A program made the position numbers and the translations under genes. This document shows positions 38,237 through 47,409 of a stretch of DNA of 64,000 bases, one piece after another. The DNA lies in the NCBI RefSeq assembly GCF_040833955.1, contig NZ_CP162133.1, positions 2,453,501-2,517,500 of the forward strand, in the 5' to 3' direction. The notes beneath the pieces were generated by a model. It worked only from the letters and a program-made list of their open reading frames with translations, ran no database searches and was not told the origin of the DNA. The stretch's first letter is position 1; the number at the start of each line of letters is the position of its first letter. Source of the DNA: Leptospira sp. WS60.C2 (GTDB taxonomy: Bacteria > Spirochaetota > Leptospiria > Leptospirales > Leptospiraceae).

Positions 38237-38258
38237 AAGATAACCAAGAGGTTATCTT
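38237..38258. promoter_or_regulatory. Candidate HxlR operator
   Basis: AAGATAACC (38237-38245) and GGTTATCTT (38250-38258) form a perfect 9-bp inverted repeat with a 4-nt spacer, 12 bp before the hxlR start and in the divergent intergenic region. Confidence 0.6.
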
Positions 38259-38362
38259 ATTACCATTCACTATTGTATAGTATAAATGATTCTCAATCGG
38301 TTACAATCCTAATTGCAAAAAATCTTTTGGATATCTTATTTTGACCATACGGAGAAAAGACG

Positions 38363-38983
38363 ATGAAAATTGCGATCATTGGAACTGGAAATGTCGGCGG
38401 AGCACTTGCGACTGGTTGGGCCAAAAAAGGCCATGAACTCTTTTTGGGAGTTCGAAACCCAAATGAATTCAAAGGAAAAGAACTTTTACAATTGCCTAAC
38501 ATAAGAGCCCTCTCCATCCAAGAAGCAGTCAAACAAGCAGAGGTGATCGTTGTCAGCACACCAGCCAAAGAAACAAAAAATGTAACAGAATCTTTGGGTG
38601 ACACAACAGGTAAGATCATCATTGATACCATGAACACCGTACAAAAAGATCCCACGAACAAAGATACTTCCACAACTGAGACCATTTTAAAACACACAAA
38701 GACATCAGATGTAGTAAAATGTTTTAATACGACTGGAGCAAACAACCTCGCAAATCCCAAGTTTGGTGAACAAACACTTGATTTGTTTGTCGCCGGTGAT
38801 TCGAAACGAGGAAAAGAAATCGCAAGAACCTTAGCACTTGATTTAGGTTTCTCAGAATGTTATGATGTTGGCGGAAATGATCGTTTTGCTCTTATGGAAG
38901 AATTTGCGCTCTTTTGGATCAACCTTGCCATGTTTCAAAAATTGGGCCGTGAGATCGGATTCAAACTTCTCAAACGTTCCTAA
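38363..38983 (+). CDS. F420-dependent-NADP-reductase-like oxidoreductase
   Basis: A 206-residue single-domain Rossmann protein: MKIAIIGTGNVGGALATGWAK (cofactor loop), VVSTPAKE, IDTMNTV and VKCFNTTGANNL. It belongs to the NADP oxidoreductase/F420-binding group, which in bacteria without F420 usually reduces other substrates with NAD(P)H. It is divergent from the HxlR gene, whose operator candidate lies between them. A good GGAG site precedes the ATG. Confidence 0.85.
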   Translation: MKIAIIGTGNVGGALATGWAKKGHELFLGVRNPNEFKGKELLQLPNIRALSIQEAVKQAEVIVVSTPAKETKNVTESLGDTTGKIIIDTMNTVQKDPTNKDTSTTETILKHTKTSDVVKCFNTTGANNLANPKFGEQTLDLFVAGDSKRGKEIARTLALDLGFSECYDVGGNDRFALMEEFALFWINLAMFQKLGREIGFKLLKRS

Positions 38984-38994
38984 CTAGGAGTTTT

Positions 38995-39105
38995 GGGCGT
39001 TCCCCATTGGTTTTTATTCTGACATTTGTTTGAGAAAGGGTCGGGCCATTCTGGGGTGCGCTTCGCTCCCGTCCTTCGGACCGAGCCCGACATGTCCCTA
39101 TCGCA
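38995..39105. repeat. GC-rich dispersed structured repeat, copy 1
   Basis: A ~111-nt GC-rich block in AT-rich DNA. The last ~70 nt (39037-39105) match 62650-62719 closely, including GTCCTTCGGAC and the end CCCTATCGCA. The beginning GGGCGTTCCCCATTGG matches GGGCGATCCCAATGGG at 62607. GTCGGGC (39040-39046) pairs with GCCCGAC (39085-39091), and GTCC pairs with GGAC inside. It lies just after the oxidoreductase gene. Confidence 0.7.
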
Positions 39106-39195
39106 AAAAAAGACCAACCATGCTATCATCAGCGAACATCAATTAGCACTCCATGCGATTGAGTGACATGGATCAACCGTAATTACGTATACCAT

Positions 39196-39214
39196 ATTGT
39201 ACAAACAGTACAAT
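39196..39214. promoter_or_regulatory. Inverted repeat before a lipoprotein gene
   Basis: ATTGTAC and GTACAAT, 7-bp arms with a 5-nt spacer, lie in the AT-rich stretch 39170-39318. This may be an operator; the rest of 39106-39318 shows no gene. Confidence 0.4.
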
Positions 39215-39318
39215 GATTAGAAATTTTTTCTTTTTTTTAAAAAATTCCAAAATCTATTTTAGTAAATTCAATTTTTTGCATTTACTATTTTTTTATATCA
39301 TTTAACATTATATATACT

Positions 39319-40272
39319 ATGAGACTCATTTTAATAACAACTGTTCTTTTTTGTACCATAGCGTGTCAGAAGAAAAATTCTTCCGATACAGAAACCGCCT
39401 TACTAGGATTATACTTACTAACACCCACAGATGTTGTTTTAGAATGGGGATATCCGGGATCGGTAAACCAATTCCAAAATACGGAATTGGTGGGAAAAAC
39501 TTCCGGGATCACTGTGAAAATTGGTGGAGTAACGGCAACCGCTGTTTCTGCGACCGCTTCCGATACCATTCAGTTCACCATGCCAAATATTCCAGGCATC
39601 ACAGAAAACCAAGCCGTGGATTTTACCATCGAACAAAATGGAGTCGTTGTCTATTCTACAAAAATACGCTATCGCCCTATTGTGAGTTGGTCAATCAACC
39701 AACCAAATAGCCAATTCCGATACATAGACGGAAGAGATAATAAAAGTTTTTTTCAAATCACAGCAACAAACGCAACTCATGTCCTTAACACCTTTGGACA
39801 TGGGCTTGCAGACTTGGACATTTATTACTTCACATCTCTTAATGCAACACCCATCCCAATTGCAGAAAAAAGAAGGTCTGGGGCCGAGTTCAACAAAATC
39901 ACTCTTTCTAGTGGAACAGTTTATGTGATGGTAAAACACTTTAGTGGTTTCGGTTCAAGTTACAATTTACAGATTGCTAATAGTGGAGTTATTGCGTCCA
40001 GTTCTGCAAAATTAACGTATAGTGGTTGGACATTTAATTTATGTTATGACACAATGGGAACAGGTCCTACGACAACAAATAACTGTGATGTGCAAATGGC
40101 GGTATATAACCCAACACGAAGTGGTCGGTGTACTTACCCAGGAGACCAAGGATTGACAACACGTAATTATTACGCGGAAGGAGGTTTTTCCACTGCTTAT
40201 AGCGAAAATACATGTTTGAATCCAGGTGGTGGTTCCCAAAACGAAGCAGAGTCCATCTTTATTCCCAATTGA
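39319..40272 (+). CDS. Lipoprotein with IPT/TIG-like beta domain
   Basis: A 317-residue protein with a short lipoprotein signal (VLFCTIAC at residue 16). An Ig-like, IPT/TIG-like strand region follows (~35-115; VVLEWGYPGSVNQFQ, SGITVKIGGVTATAV), then a second beta-rich half (~120-317) with Cys in NLCYDTMG, NNCDVQ, GRCTYPG and ENTCLNPG. It is likely on the cell surface or in the periplasm. No Shine-Dalgarno is visible. The 130 nt before it are unusually AT-rich. A strong terminator follows at 40346. Confidence 0.7.
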   Translation: MRLILITTVLFCTIACQKKNSSDTETALLGLYLLTPTDVVLEWGYPGSVNQFQNTELVGKTSGITVKIGGVTATAVSATASDTIQFTMPNIPGITENQAVDFTIEQNGVVVYSTKIRYRPIVSWSINQPNSQFRYIDGRDNKSFFQITATNATHVLNTFGHGLADLDIYYFTSLNATPIPIAEKRRSGAEFNKITLSSGTVYVMVKHFSGFGSSYNLQIANSGVIASSSAKLTYSGWTFNLCYDTMGTGPTTTNNCDVQMAVYNPTRSGRCTYPGDQGLTTRNYYAEGGFSTAYSENTCLNPGGGSQNEAESIFIPN

Positions 40273-40675
40273 TCTGGATTCAAAGAAGAAGCTCTTTCGC
40301 AATCACTTTATAGTTTGATTCCCTAAGTCTATCCATTTCGTTTACAAAAGGATCCAATCGGATCCTTTTTAAATTTTTACCCCCTTCTGACTTAGCTTGA
40401 TTTCCCAAATCCTTACCATTTGACTTTTTTCAACACTTAGAAATATTTATGACATATAACATTGATTAGCTGATAATACACAAACATGACACTCAGATTC
40501 TATTTTCTCGGCTTGGAAGGGGCATGGAAACATTACTTATTATTAAACATTTGTTCCAAATTAATCCAATGAACATGATGAAACAATTTTAATCCTTTGA
40601 ATTTGGTTCAAACACTCCTTTCATCAAAGGCAAGAAATTTCAATAGTTTCAATTTGCATTGACACAAAAGCCATT
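40273..40675. other. Gene-free stretch of ~400 nt
   Basis: Contains the terminator at 40346-40370. In the remaining DNA I see no open frame, RNA gene or repeat that I can support. It presumably holds the promoter of the propeller lipoprotein at 40694. Confidence 0.6.
40346..40370 (+). terminator. Rho-independent terminator
   Basis: AAAAGGATCC-AATC-GGATCCTTTT is a perfect 10-bp stem with a 4-nt loop, followed by T and an A/T-rich tail. It lies 74 nt after the lipoprotein stop. Confidence 0.85.
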
Positions 40676-40693
40676 TTGGTTCAGAATATTAGT

Positions 40694-42052
40694 ATGCCAA
40701 AAGATGAATCTAATACCACTTCGCCAAATCTTGAATTCGCTCCCTCTACCATAACGAACGGCATTAAGTGTTTTAGTCTCAGCATTTTTGTATCTCTTTT
40801 TCTCCTATCATCTTTCATTCATTGTTCTATGCCTGAGCTAAACAATCCCAGTGATGCTTTCTCTGAAGAATTCGGTAAAAATACAGTTTTATCAGAACTA
40901 GTCAGGTCTTGGTTACGAGGTGCAGTGTCCCCTGACAGCTTGGTTGTGTTAGGTGAAAAATCGATATTCCCTTATGAATCAGGATTTCGCATCTATCGGA
41001 TTGGATCAGATGGCCCCACGGGAGTGTATGATGCATCGGGCGTATTGCCTTCGACTTTCTCAGCCTTTCCTGGTTGCCAACCAGTTCGTGTGGCAATTCC
41101 TCCAAGGTCTCGAGAGATCATCACATTGACAGGAAGTAATAGTAATTTCATCGCGCGACACAGTTATAGTGCCGACCACAAGCTGACATTTTTAGAACAA
41201 CAGCCAGGAATTGGAACGCCTACCCACATGGCATTTACTTCCGATGGCACAACAGCCTATGTGACAAATGGAGCTACAATTCCCAATCAAATCAATCGTT
41301 ACAGTCGTGACCCTTTTTCCGGTAAGCTAACTTTGAACAATGGAAGCAATTATCCATTCGGAGTCGGATGTGCTCCCGTCTCTTTGCGTACCAGTTCAAA
41401 AGATAACATAGTCTTTTCAGCATCGACTACTTTCGTACCACTTGGTATTGATGTTTATAAAAATTTTGATATGAATTCGGGAACCTTTGCAAGTGGGTCG
41501 CCATTTGATCCTGGCGCAAACCCTACTTCTCAAAATAACCTTTGTTTGTTGGAAAATGAAAGACTTTTGTATATGACGATTGGGGATTCCACAAATCCAA
41601 TCAATGGATTTCGGTATGATACAAATGGAACTCTCACAATGTTGCCAAACTCTCCATTCGCACCAGAAGTCGGAATCATTGGAGGAGCCTCCACGGATAA
41701 TTTTTCCACCACAATGACGTTAGATCCGCAAGGAAAGTATCTTGCCTTCTTGTATTCGATCAGTGGAACGTTTTACATCCGACTCCTTTCGATCGATACA
41801 GCAACTGGCACCCTTACACCTACAAGTGAAAAATACAGCGTCGGAAATGCTCCGAAACATTTGGAATGGGATGGAAGCGGTAGGTTTATCTATTTAGTTT
41901 CTGATACGGGAGGGACTACCAATCAGTTCCAACTGGAGTCGTTTCAGTTTTCAGAAGCGGGCACCTTAACTAGAAAACCAACGGTCATCATTGGACCGAT
42001 GGGTGGAGATTTCTCCCCCAAATATGTCAGATCCTTACCTATATATTATTAG
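40694..42052 (+). CDS. Beta-propeller lipoprotein, paralogue 1
   Basis: 452 residues from the ATG at 40694. The leader is unusual: ~28 polar residues precede the hydrophobic segment and lipobox (LLSSFIHC). The mature start is SMPELNNPSDAFSEEFGKN, a module shared with two other lipoproteins. The rest is a lactonase/YVTN-like seven-bladed propeller, with repeats such as TPTHMAFTSDGTTAYVTNG, RLLSIDTATGTLTPT and GNAPKHLEWDGSGRFIYLVSDTG. Roughly 60% identical by eye to the next gene. A role in binding or sensing outside is likely. The start could differ. Confidence 0.78.
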   Translation: MPKDESNTTSPNLEFAPSTITNGIKCFSLSIFVSLFLLSSFIHCSMPELNNPSDAFSEEFGKNTVLSELVRSWLRGAVSPDSLVVLGEKSIFPYESGFRIYRIGSDGPTGVYDASGVLPSTFSAFPGCQPVRVAIPPRSREIITLTGSNSNFIARHSYSADHKLTFLEQQPGIGTPTHMAFTSDGTTAYVTNGATIPNQINRYSRDPFSGKLTLNNGSNYPFGVGCAPVSLRTSSKDNIVFSASTTFVPLGIDVYKNFDMNSGTFASGSPFDPGANPTSQNNLCLLENERLLYMTIGDSTNPINGFRYDTNGTLTMLPNSPFAPEVGIIGGASTDNFSTTMTLDPQGKYLAFLYSISGTFYIRLLSIDTATGTLTPTSEKYSVGNAPKHLEWDGSGRFIYLVSDTGGTTNQFQLESFQFSEAGTLTRKPTVIIGPMGGDFSPKYVRSLPIYY

Positions 42053-42230
42053 AATGGAGGTTTAGAGCTTAGTCTCATGAACAGGAAACTCTTAGGGAAA
42101 TCTACGAAATACCTTTAACCAAGAATGACTTGTAAATTTATTTCTAAATAAATAGAATTAAACAATAAATTGCTCCCAAAAAAAGTTCGTTTTTTACATC
42201 CTGATAGAACAGGAAGTGATTGTTAACAAT

Positions 42231-43520
42231 ATGAATCATTTGTATAAAATAGCCTTATGCATTTTACTGCTACTGCTTCATTGCCAGATGCCAAATTTGG
42301 GCAATCCTGCTGATCCCTTTTCCGAAGAGTATGGTAAAAATTTTGTTCTCTCTGAGCTCATTCAATTGTGGTTCGCGGAAAAGGTTGATCCCGATGGACT
42401 TGTAGTTGCACTCACAAAATCAGCAGCACCGGCAGAAGCTGGGTTTCGCATCTACCGTGTGAACCCTGCAACGGGACTTACCCCTGAGTTTGATAAAGAC
42501 CTTCGTGCACCGGCTACAACAGCCTTTCCTGGTTGTACCCCAATCCGTATTTCAGTACCACCCCGTACGCGAGATATTATCACTTTTACCGGGATCGCAA
42601 GTGATCGTATTGCCACACATCGATATGGAACAGATCGGAGTTTGGCACTCCTCAAAACCGATTTTTATACGGGAGTCATACCAAGTGATTCGAGTTTTAA
42701 TGGGGACGGATCTGTCATGTACATCGCAGATTTCGGCAATCCAAATCGAGTACAACGGTTGAATCGCGATCTAAGCTCTGGTGCCACAAGCCTTGCAAAT
42801 GGCTCAGGTTACCCATTTTCTGTGGGTTGTGGACCTGTCTCAATCCGAACAAGCAATCGTGACGATTTAATTTTCACAGTATCTAGTTCAGGATCACCCG
42901 TTGGTATTTTTGCGTTTAAAAATACGGGATCTAACTCAGGTGCTCTCACTCCTCAATCGCCTTATGATCCTTCCGACAATCCATCCCAAAATAATAACCT
43001 TTGTATTTTAGAGAACGAACGATTATTATATATGACGTCCGGAAATGCTACCAATCCAATTTATGGAATGCGATATGATGCAGATGGGAATTTGAGTCTA
43101 TTACCAAACTCACCCTTCTCGCCTGATCCGAGTTATGCTGGCCCAGGTTCCGCTGATAACTTAGCGACCACACTCACCCTAGATCCAAGAGGAAAGTACT
43201 TAGCATTTTTATATTCAGCTGGTGGAACTTTTTATCTGAGACTCCTGGGAATTGATACTGCCACTGGAAATCTGATACCGACGGATCAAAAACTCAGTGT
43301 AGGGAACGCACCAAGACATTTAGAATGGGATCGAAGTGGTAGCTTTATCTATTTGGTTTCAGACACCGGAGGAACAACGAATGTGTTCCAACTTGAATAT
43401 TTCAAATATACTCCGGATGGAAAATTAGAAAGAGGCATCAATTCACCGATCACCATCAGTGCCATGAGTAATGGTTATAATCCAATGCATATCAAATCCA
43501 TCCCTAAATTCTACCAATAA
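42231..43520 (+). CDS. Beta-propeller lipoprotein, paralogue 2
   Basis: Start taken at the ATG at 42231 (MNHLYKIALCILLLLLHC), giving 429 residues; a GTG at 42216 is the alternative. The mature start CQMPNLGNPADPFSEEYGKN matches paralogue 1. The propeller repeats also match: NAPRHLEWDRSGSFIYLVSD and LLGIDTATGNLIPT. The pair is a tandem duplication, separated by ~180 nt, with full-length, intact copies. Confidence 0.82.
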   Translation: MNHLYKIALCILLLLLHCQMPNLGNPADPFSEEYGKNFVLSELIQLWFAEKVDPDGLVVALTKSAAPAEAGFRIYRVNPATGLTPEFDKDLRAPATTAFPGCTPIRISVPPRTRDIITFTGIASDRIATHRYGTDRSLALLKTDFYTGVIPSDSSFNGDGSVMYIADFGNPNRVQRLNRDLSSGATSLANGSGYPFSVGCGPVSIRTSNRDDLIFTVSSSGSPVGIFAFKNTGSNSGALTPQSPYDPSDNPSQNNNLCILENERLLYMTSGNATNPIYGMRYDADGNLSLLPNSPFSPDPSYAGPGSADNLATTLTLDPRGKYLAFLYSAGGTFYLRLLGIDTATGNLIPTDQKLSVGNAPRHLEWDRSGSFIYLVSDTGGTTNVFQLEYFKYTPDGKLERGINSPITISAMSNGYNPMHIKSIPKFYQ

Positions 43521-43547
43521 CACCATTCAATTGAATGTCTTATTGAT

Positions 43548-44990
43548 ATGAATCATTTGCGAATTGCTTTTCTTTACGGCGTAGTCATCTATGCCATTTT
43601 CCTTTTTGCCTTTTCTGGTGTTCCTGATGCGGATATCTTTTATCATTTTGCGGTCGCAAAATTATATTGGAACCATGGATTTGTCTCACAATTGCCTTGG
43701 CCAGAAATTGCCATACAATCAAAAGAATTTACGGACTACCATTTTCTCTTTCACATTGTTCAGATTCCATTTGTTCTACTGCCAATGGAAGAATCAGTTT
43801 CAATCAAACTTTTTATCCTATGTTCCATCACATCCTTCCTCTACATAGTTTTACATTACATTCATACGAGAGTTCCTAAAACATCACCTTATCTCATCGT
43901 CACTTTTTTTGTACTCGGTTCCATTCTGTTTACAGGACGGATGTTATTTGGCAGAGGGAATCTCTTGTTTTTTAGCCTTTATTTCTTATGTTTGCATTTG
44001 TGGAATCCCAAACATTTTTATAAGATTGCGCTGATCTCGTTTTTATCTGTTTGGACTTATAGCGGATTCCCTTATCTAGTTCTCACTGCATTTTTTGTTA
44101 CCTTCCTTGATCCCAAAAAAGAAAACATCAAACTCTTCCTTTATCTTCTTTTTGGAATCTTTTTAGGGTTTCTTTTCCATCCTTCGTTTCCCTATCAATT
44201 CAAAGGTTACTTTATTGAACTTGTCTTACAATCATTTCCGCCGAGTGGGATTGAGCCAATTGCAGAATGGTTACCTCCCTCAAGAGAAATTTTGGTTCTA
44301 GGTTTCATCACAATATTCCCACTCTTGTTACTTAGTTTTAAAAATAGTTTTGAATCCAAGTTCGAACCGAACAGTCTCGTTTTTTTGTTTCTAGGAATTA
44401 CCAATCTGATATTTGCTGGTGCTTCCTTACGAGTTTTTGAACTCAGCTGGCTTATGTTTTTTGTCTTTATCTTTTTAAATTTAAAGATTTCACTCAACTA
44501 CCAATTGTTAATCTCAATTTTACTTTTTATCATCCAAATCCCGATCGCCTATAACAAGATGGGACAACAATTCCAATCATCTGAAACTAAATATGGACAA
44601 ATTGTCACTGATTGGATTCGATTTAACATCCCCAAAGGGGAAAGAATCTTCTTATCTTGGGCCGATTATCCTTACTTTACGTTCAAAATTCCGCAGTATC
44701 ATTTTTTGTTTGGATTAAATCCACTTTATGCTTGGTCTTATGACCAAAACTTATACTTCACACAAAAAGCATTTTTTGAAAGTAATGTACAAGGGTTTCA
44801 TTTGATTCCGAAAGCATTAAACTACTATACAATTGTGATTAACAAACAATATTATAGTTATACGGTGAAATCCTTTCAGACAATCACGACGGATTATGTT
44901 ATGGCCTTTGAGAATGAGAAATATGCAATTTTTGTAAAAGCGAACCCCAATCCAAATAAACCAAACGAAAAGAGCATAAATCCTAAATAA
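43548..44990 (+). CDS. Polytopic membrane protein, GT-C glycosyltransferase-like
   Basis: A 480-residue protein with about ten membrane helices. The first outer loop carries GVPDADIFYHFAVAKLYWNHG and DYHFLFHIVQ, an acidic loop typical of lipid-linked-sugar (GT-C) transferases. The C-terminal ~100 residues are soluble. The exact donor and acceptor are unknown. It lies 27 nt after the second propeller lipoprotein, possibly in the same transcript. Its 3' end overlaps the convergent 792-residue membrane protein by 97 nt. Confidence 0.72.
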   Translation: MNHLRIAFLYGVVIYAIFLFAFSGVPDADIFYHFAVAKLYWNHGFVSQLPWPEIAIQSKEFTDYHFLFHIVQIPFVLLPMEESVSIKLFILCSITSFLYIVLHYIHTRVPKTSPYLIVTFFVLGSILFTGRMLFGRGNLLFFSLYFLCLHLWNPKHFYKIALISFLSVWTYSGFPYLVLTAFFVTFLDPKKENIKLFLYLLFGIFLGFLFHPSFPYQFKGYFIELVLQSFPPSGIEPIAEWLPPSREILVLGFITIFPLLLLSFKNSFESKFEPNSLVFLFLGITNLIFAGASLRVFELSWLMFFVFIFLNLKISLNYQLLISILLFIIQIPIAYNKMGQQFQSSETKYGQIVTDWIRFNIPKGERIFLSWADYPYFTFKIPQYHFLFGLNPLYAWSYDQNLYFTQKAFFESNVQGFHLIPKALNYYTIVINKQYYSYTVKSFQTITTDYVMAFENEKYAIFVKANPNPNKPNEKSINPK

Positions 44991-47272
44991 ATTCGTCCAG
45001 GTAACTTTGAGATTTGAATGTTCGCTTTTTGGGAGCTAGGTTCACCATCCAATCGAACCCAAAACTCTTTCGCTGTATCATCTAACAACAAAAATCCATC
45101 CGAAACATTTCTCGGTGCAAAATAAGAATTCTGCGTTTGAATCGGAATCATGGGTTGGGGTATTTTTGGAAGACCATTCAAAAAGAAATTGAGCCTTTCT
45201 TCTATCGCCAGGTTTTCATTTCTGATCTCTGATTCACCTAACAGAATTGCAGGTACTGCTTTTTTCTTGAGTCCAGACATCCAAGACAATTCTCCCATTC
45301 CGTTTTGTTCTGTGACTAAAAATACTGAAGACAAAGCAGGTAAGATCAAATCTAAATCTTCCAATTGTGCACGAGAGATACGCAAAATTTTAGTTTGATA
45401 ACCAAGATTGCTTAAATGCATTTGAAGTAAGTTACTGGTTTTCAAAAATGATTGGTAACTGAATTCTTTGTTTTGGTTCAACGTATCCGCATGTATCAGT
45501 CCAATTGGTTTTATGTATTTTGTGTTTTTTGCCGGTAATATTTTTAGAATCCGAAACGGCCCTTCTTTTGCTACAGTTTGTAACCTATCTTGATACGTTT
45601 GTATATAATCCATAAATTCAGGAGAAAAACCCATTAGATAGGGAACTCCAGAACGTTGTAAAAAATCCAAAAAATAAGGTATATTCTTATCTTTTTTAAG
45701 CAAAATAAGCGAGTCCCGCCAATCGATATCGGTTCCCCAACGGAATGTATGCGAAAATCCAAAGGATTGCCAATTAAAAACCAGAGTAGAATAATATGAA
45801 GATTCAACAGTAAGACCAAGATTATTCTTTATTCCTGAATCATAAAACATAGGAATCCAAAAATGTGGACCACCAAACAATGACTTGGACTTAATGATCT
45901 CAGGCTGAACAATTGAATCTTTCGGTAATTCTTTTAGTCGCATTAACAATTGATCATATAAAACCAATTCTTCTTTCGGACGAGCCTCCTTCCACAGAGG
46001 CGATTTGTAATCTTGGTATCGAAACGGATCGAAGTTGATGAAAAGATAAAATTGAGTCAGGACAATCAAAAACAAAATTGGCAATAAAGGTAAAAACTTT
46101 TTTTGAATCCGAATCGAATACAAAACAACAAATGGCATAAGCACTGAAAATGCGATAAAAAAACAATCAAACGCTCTATAGTTGTGAATTTTTATATTGG
46201 GAATGATAAATCCAAAAGAGTAGTCTAAAGACATCCAAAAAAACACAAGAAGTACTACCGTCATGAACCGACTACGTATGTAGTTCTGTAAATCTCGCAA
46301 ATGGAATGTTAGTGCGATGAGAACAAACAAATACAACCAACGTCCTGATCGAAACAGTTCAATGAAATACGCAAGCGTGATATTCTCTCCTAATTGTGAT
46401 GCCCTGGCAGCTTGGTCATAAACATCCCGGCTTAAGATAGAAAGAATAGGTGGGTATGAGTAACCATAAAAGACCGAACTTGTATATTCAGAATATTTGA
46501 AAAAAAGATACAACACTGGTAGAACAAGTAATAAGATTGATGATAATGATATGAAAAGTATGTTTAGATGTTTTTGCCAAAAATTCCGATACACAATGAA
46601 ATAAATAAACAGTATCAAACTATAAAAAATGGAACTCAGTAGATGTGAATAAAAGACCAAAGCAGATCCACTTACAAAAATAATGAGAGATCCTAATGCT
46701 CTTTTTTTCCGGTATCGATCGAGAGAAATAATTCCAAAAAGAAAGAGTGCATGTGTAAAACTGGAGATCACAGTGCCTTCAATGATCCCAACAATGCTTG
46801 TTCCTTGTAATCCCTCTCCTGCATAATTAAAATAAAACAATATGGAGGAAACACCGAGTAACAGCCGAATCGGAAAAGGAAAACGACGCCAAAAGAATTG
46901 ATTTCCGAATTGATAGATGACATATCCAAGAAACAAAATGGTACAAAAAATTAAGATAGAGAAAGCCGCTTCGATCGAAAGAGAAAAAAGAATGTGAACT
47001 AAATAGACTAAGAAATAATAAAATGGAGGATAAAAATAAAAAATTGGGAATCCTCCGAACCAGACATCAGACCAACCAATGGCGACTCCTGACTCCAATA
47101 GTTTTGCAAATTCTTTTGCCAGAACAACATGCCCAGGCGTATCCCACCCGCTGACTGTCTCACCAGAAAATAGATATCGAAATCGAAATAGGAAGGTAAA
47201 GAAAATGAGAAATGTGAGACTATAAACAAACATTTTAGTCCACAATGTCTTAGAAGAAACCCGAGAGAACAT
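44894..47272 (-). CDS. Large GT-C-like/6-PTPS-related membrane protein
   Basis: 792 residues with about twelve membrane helices, then a soluble domain (~450-740) and a final helix. The first outer loop has SGWDTPGHVVLAKEFAK and WFGGFPIFYFYPPFYYFLV, the acidic/aromatic pattern of the 6-pyruvoyl-tetrahydropterin-synthase-related membrane family and GT-C enzymes. It probably handles a lipid-linked sugar or another polymer precursor; no substrate can be assigned. The 3' end overlaps the neighbouring gene on the other strand by 97 nt. Confidence 0.75.
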   Translation of the reverse strand: MFSRVSSKTLWTKMFVYSLTFLIFFTFLFRFRYLFSGETVSGWDTPGHVVLAKEFAKLLESGVAIGWSDVWFGGFPIFYFYPPFYYFLVYLVHILFSLSIEAAFSILIFCTILFLGYVIYQFGNQFFWRRFPFPIRLLLGVSSILFYFNYAGEGLQGTSIVGIIEGTVISSFTHALFLFGIISLDRYRKKRALGSLIIFVSGSALVFYSHLLSSIFYSLILFIYFIVYRNFWQKHLNILFISLSSILLLVLPVLYLFFKYSEYTSSVFYGYSYPPILSILSRDVYDQAARASQLGENITLAYFIELFRSGRWLYLFVLIALTFHLRDLQNYIRSRFMTVVLLVFFWMSLDYSFGFIIPNIKIHNYRAFDCFFIAFSVLMPFVVLYSIRIQKKFLPLLPILFLIVLTQFYLFINFDPFRYQDYKSPLWKEARPKEELVLYDQLLMRLKELPKDSIVQPEIIKSKSLFGGPHFWIPMFYDSGIKNNLGLTVESSYYSTLVFNWQSFGFSHTFRWGTDIDWRDSLILLKKDKNIPYFLDFLQRSGVPYLMGFSPEFMDYIQTYQDRLQTVAKEGPFRILKILPAKNTKYIKPIGLIHADTLNQNKEFSYQSFLKTSNLLQMHLSNLGYQTKILRISRAQLEDLDLILPALSSVFLVTEQNGMGELSWMSGLKKKAVPAILLGESEIRNENLAIEERLNFFLNGLPKIPQPMIPIQTQNSYFAPRNVSDGFLLLDDTAKEFWVRLDGEPSSQKANIQISKLPGRIYLGFMLFSFGLFGLGFAFTKIAYFSFSKAIT

Positions 47273-47409
47273 AAACTTGAGAATGAATCCTTTTTCAAAT
47301 TTGGCAATTCTATAATTCTATTGAAGTAGGAGTTTGAGGATTTCTACGAAATAAAATTTTCAAAAAGAAATTTCCTAAATCGATAGCTTTTGAATCGTTG
47401 CCTTGATTT

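Noticed and set aside
43524..43537. Perfect 14-bp palindrome CATTCAATTGAATG
   Set aside because: It is short and AT-rich, with no U-tract and no matching copy elsewhere seen, so chance is likely.
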